From contig NZ_ANIK01000053.1 in the NCBI RefSeq assembly GCF_000347175.1, positions 1 to 42,460 on the forward strand: a DNA stretch of 42,460 nucleotides, read 5' to 3'. Positions 42,137 through 42,460 of this stretch are shown in pieces. Made by a program: the position numbers and the translations under genes. Every line of letters begins with the position of its first letter. The stretch's first letter is position 1. This DNA is from Leptospira alstonii serovar Sichuan str. 79601. Its GTDB lineage: Bacteria; Spirochaetota; Leptospiria; Leptospirales; Leptospiraceae. Below the pieces are notes generated by a model. The model did no database searches and was not told the DNA's origin. It was given only the letters and a program-made list of their open reading frames with translations.

Positions 42137-42460
42137 ATGGGTCGTTGGATAGTTCTGTTAGTATTTTTGTCGGTTTCGGTGGGAGTCGGTTTCACTTACG
42201 GGGTAAGCCCCGCAATTATCGATCTTTTATCGAAGGTTAGTCCCAGTTCGATCGTTCAAAAGCCTACCGATAAACCGAAAGACAAACCGATCAAGGTCGT
42301 TGTACACGACGGAGGAAAGTTTTGTTACGCTCCTACTTTTAGCGGCGGTGAAAGTTATATTCAACTTCGGCAGTGTTGGGAACGAGGAGTGACTAACGCA
42401 AGGTACGATGTGTTTCAAAGAATTTCTTATTACATTGAGGACACATGGTTATGCGTTACC
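42137..42460 (+). CDS. 5' part of a DUF1561 (PF07598) virulence-modifying-type exported protein
   Basis: The frame is open from ATG 42137 to the window end (108 codons), so the gene is cut by the edge. A signal peptide [22 protein letters not shown] is followed by a short Pro/Lys linker ([13 protein letters not shown]). Then comes [25 protein letters not shown] and [24 protein letters not shown]. The Cys-containing [13 protein letters not shown] and TWLC motifs match the start of the DUF1561 family, which is expanded in pathogenic Leptospira and carries ricin-B-like lectin domains and a toxin domain. AGGGGG lies about 8 nt before the ATG. The lectin and toxin parts would lie beyond the window. 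Confidence 0.72.
   Translation, partial: MGRWIVLLVFLSVSVGVGFTYGVSPAIIDLLSKVSPSSIVQKPTDKPKDKPIKVVVHDGGKFCYAPTFSGGESYIQLRQCWERGVTNARYDVFQRISYYIEDTWLCVT

Overview
The window looks like chromosomal DNA from a pathogenic Leptospira. The genes are of spirochaete and Leptospira type: flbD-motA-motB-fliL, lipoproteins with loose spirochaetal lipoboxes, SBBP beta-propeller proteins, a vitamin K carboxylase-like HTTM protein, and at the right edge the 5' end of what looks like a DUF1561 (PF07598, virulence-modifying) protein. Base composition is moderate, with AT-rich islands around mobile-element debris. I see no rRNA, tRNA or CRISPR array.

Layout. 1-562 is a repeat-bearing spacer, followed by a DUF1565 lipoprotein gene. 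1681-5885 is a lipid/electron-transfer block: O-methyltransferase and acyl-CoA dehydrogenase on the minus strand, then a small membrane protein, etfB and etfA on the plus strand. The ETF is the expected electron acceptor of the dehydrogenase. A 171-nt duplication of the etfA 3' end full of small hairpins separates etfA from a LolA-like protein, an unrecognised 603-aa protein and trpS. Next come an LptF/G permease, a HEAT-repeat protein, a DUF1761 membrane protein, a PEBP-like protein and two beta-propeller-like exported proteins on opposite strands. 16484-19513 holds DUF2804, DUF952, tag and a membrane adenylate/guanylate cyclase gene. The last two converge and appear to have lost both 3' ends to one deletion.

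20393-26813 is a regulatory and envelope stretch: two lipoproteins, a minus-strand operon (ankyrin membrane protein, TetR, PPK2) with GAAC/GTTC palindromes in its leader, and a PadR operon with a 21-bp dyad on its start codon. A decayed IS256-type transposase relic (26851-27118) lies before a TPR lipoprotein-dprA-HTTM cluster. After a DODA-type dioxygenase and a repeat-rich gap comes a compact plus-strand run: a GT4 glycosyltransferase, flbD, motA, motB, fliL and kdsB. It is closed by a STAS gene on the other strand. 36912-40748 holds small housekeeping genes (cytochrome c lipoprotein, DUF35, FabG-like SDR, esterase, nucleotidyltransferase-fold protein).

The right end (40749-42136) is accessory DNA: a MITE-like copy, a multiply frameshifted IS5-type transposase, an AT-rich stretch and a tandem repeat. 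It leads into the truncated DUF1561-like gene. The small repeat families recur through many of the gaps and are the main undescribed structure in the window.
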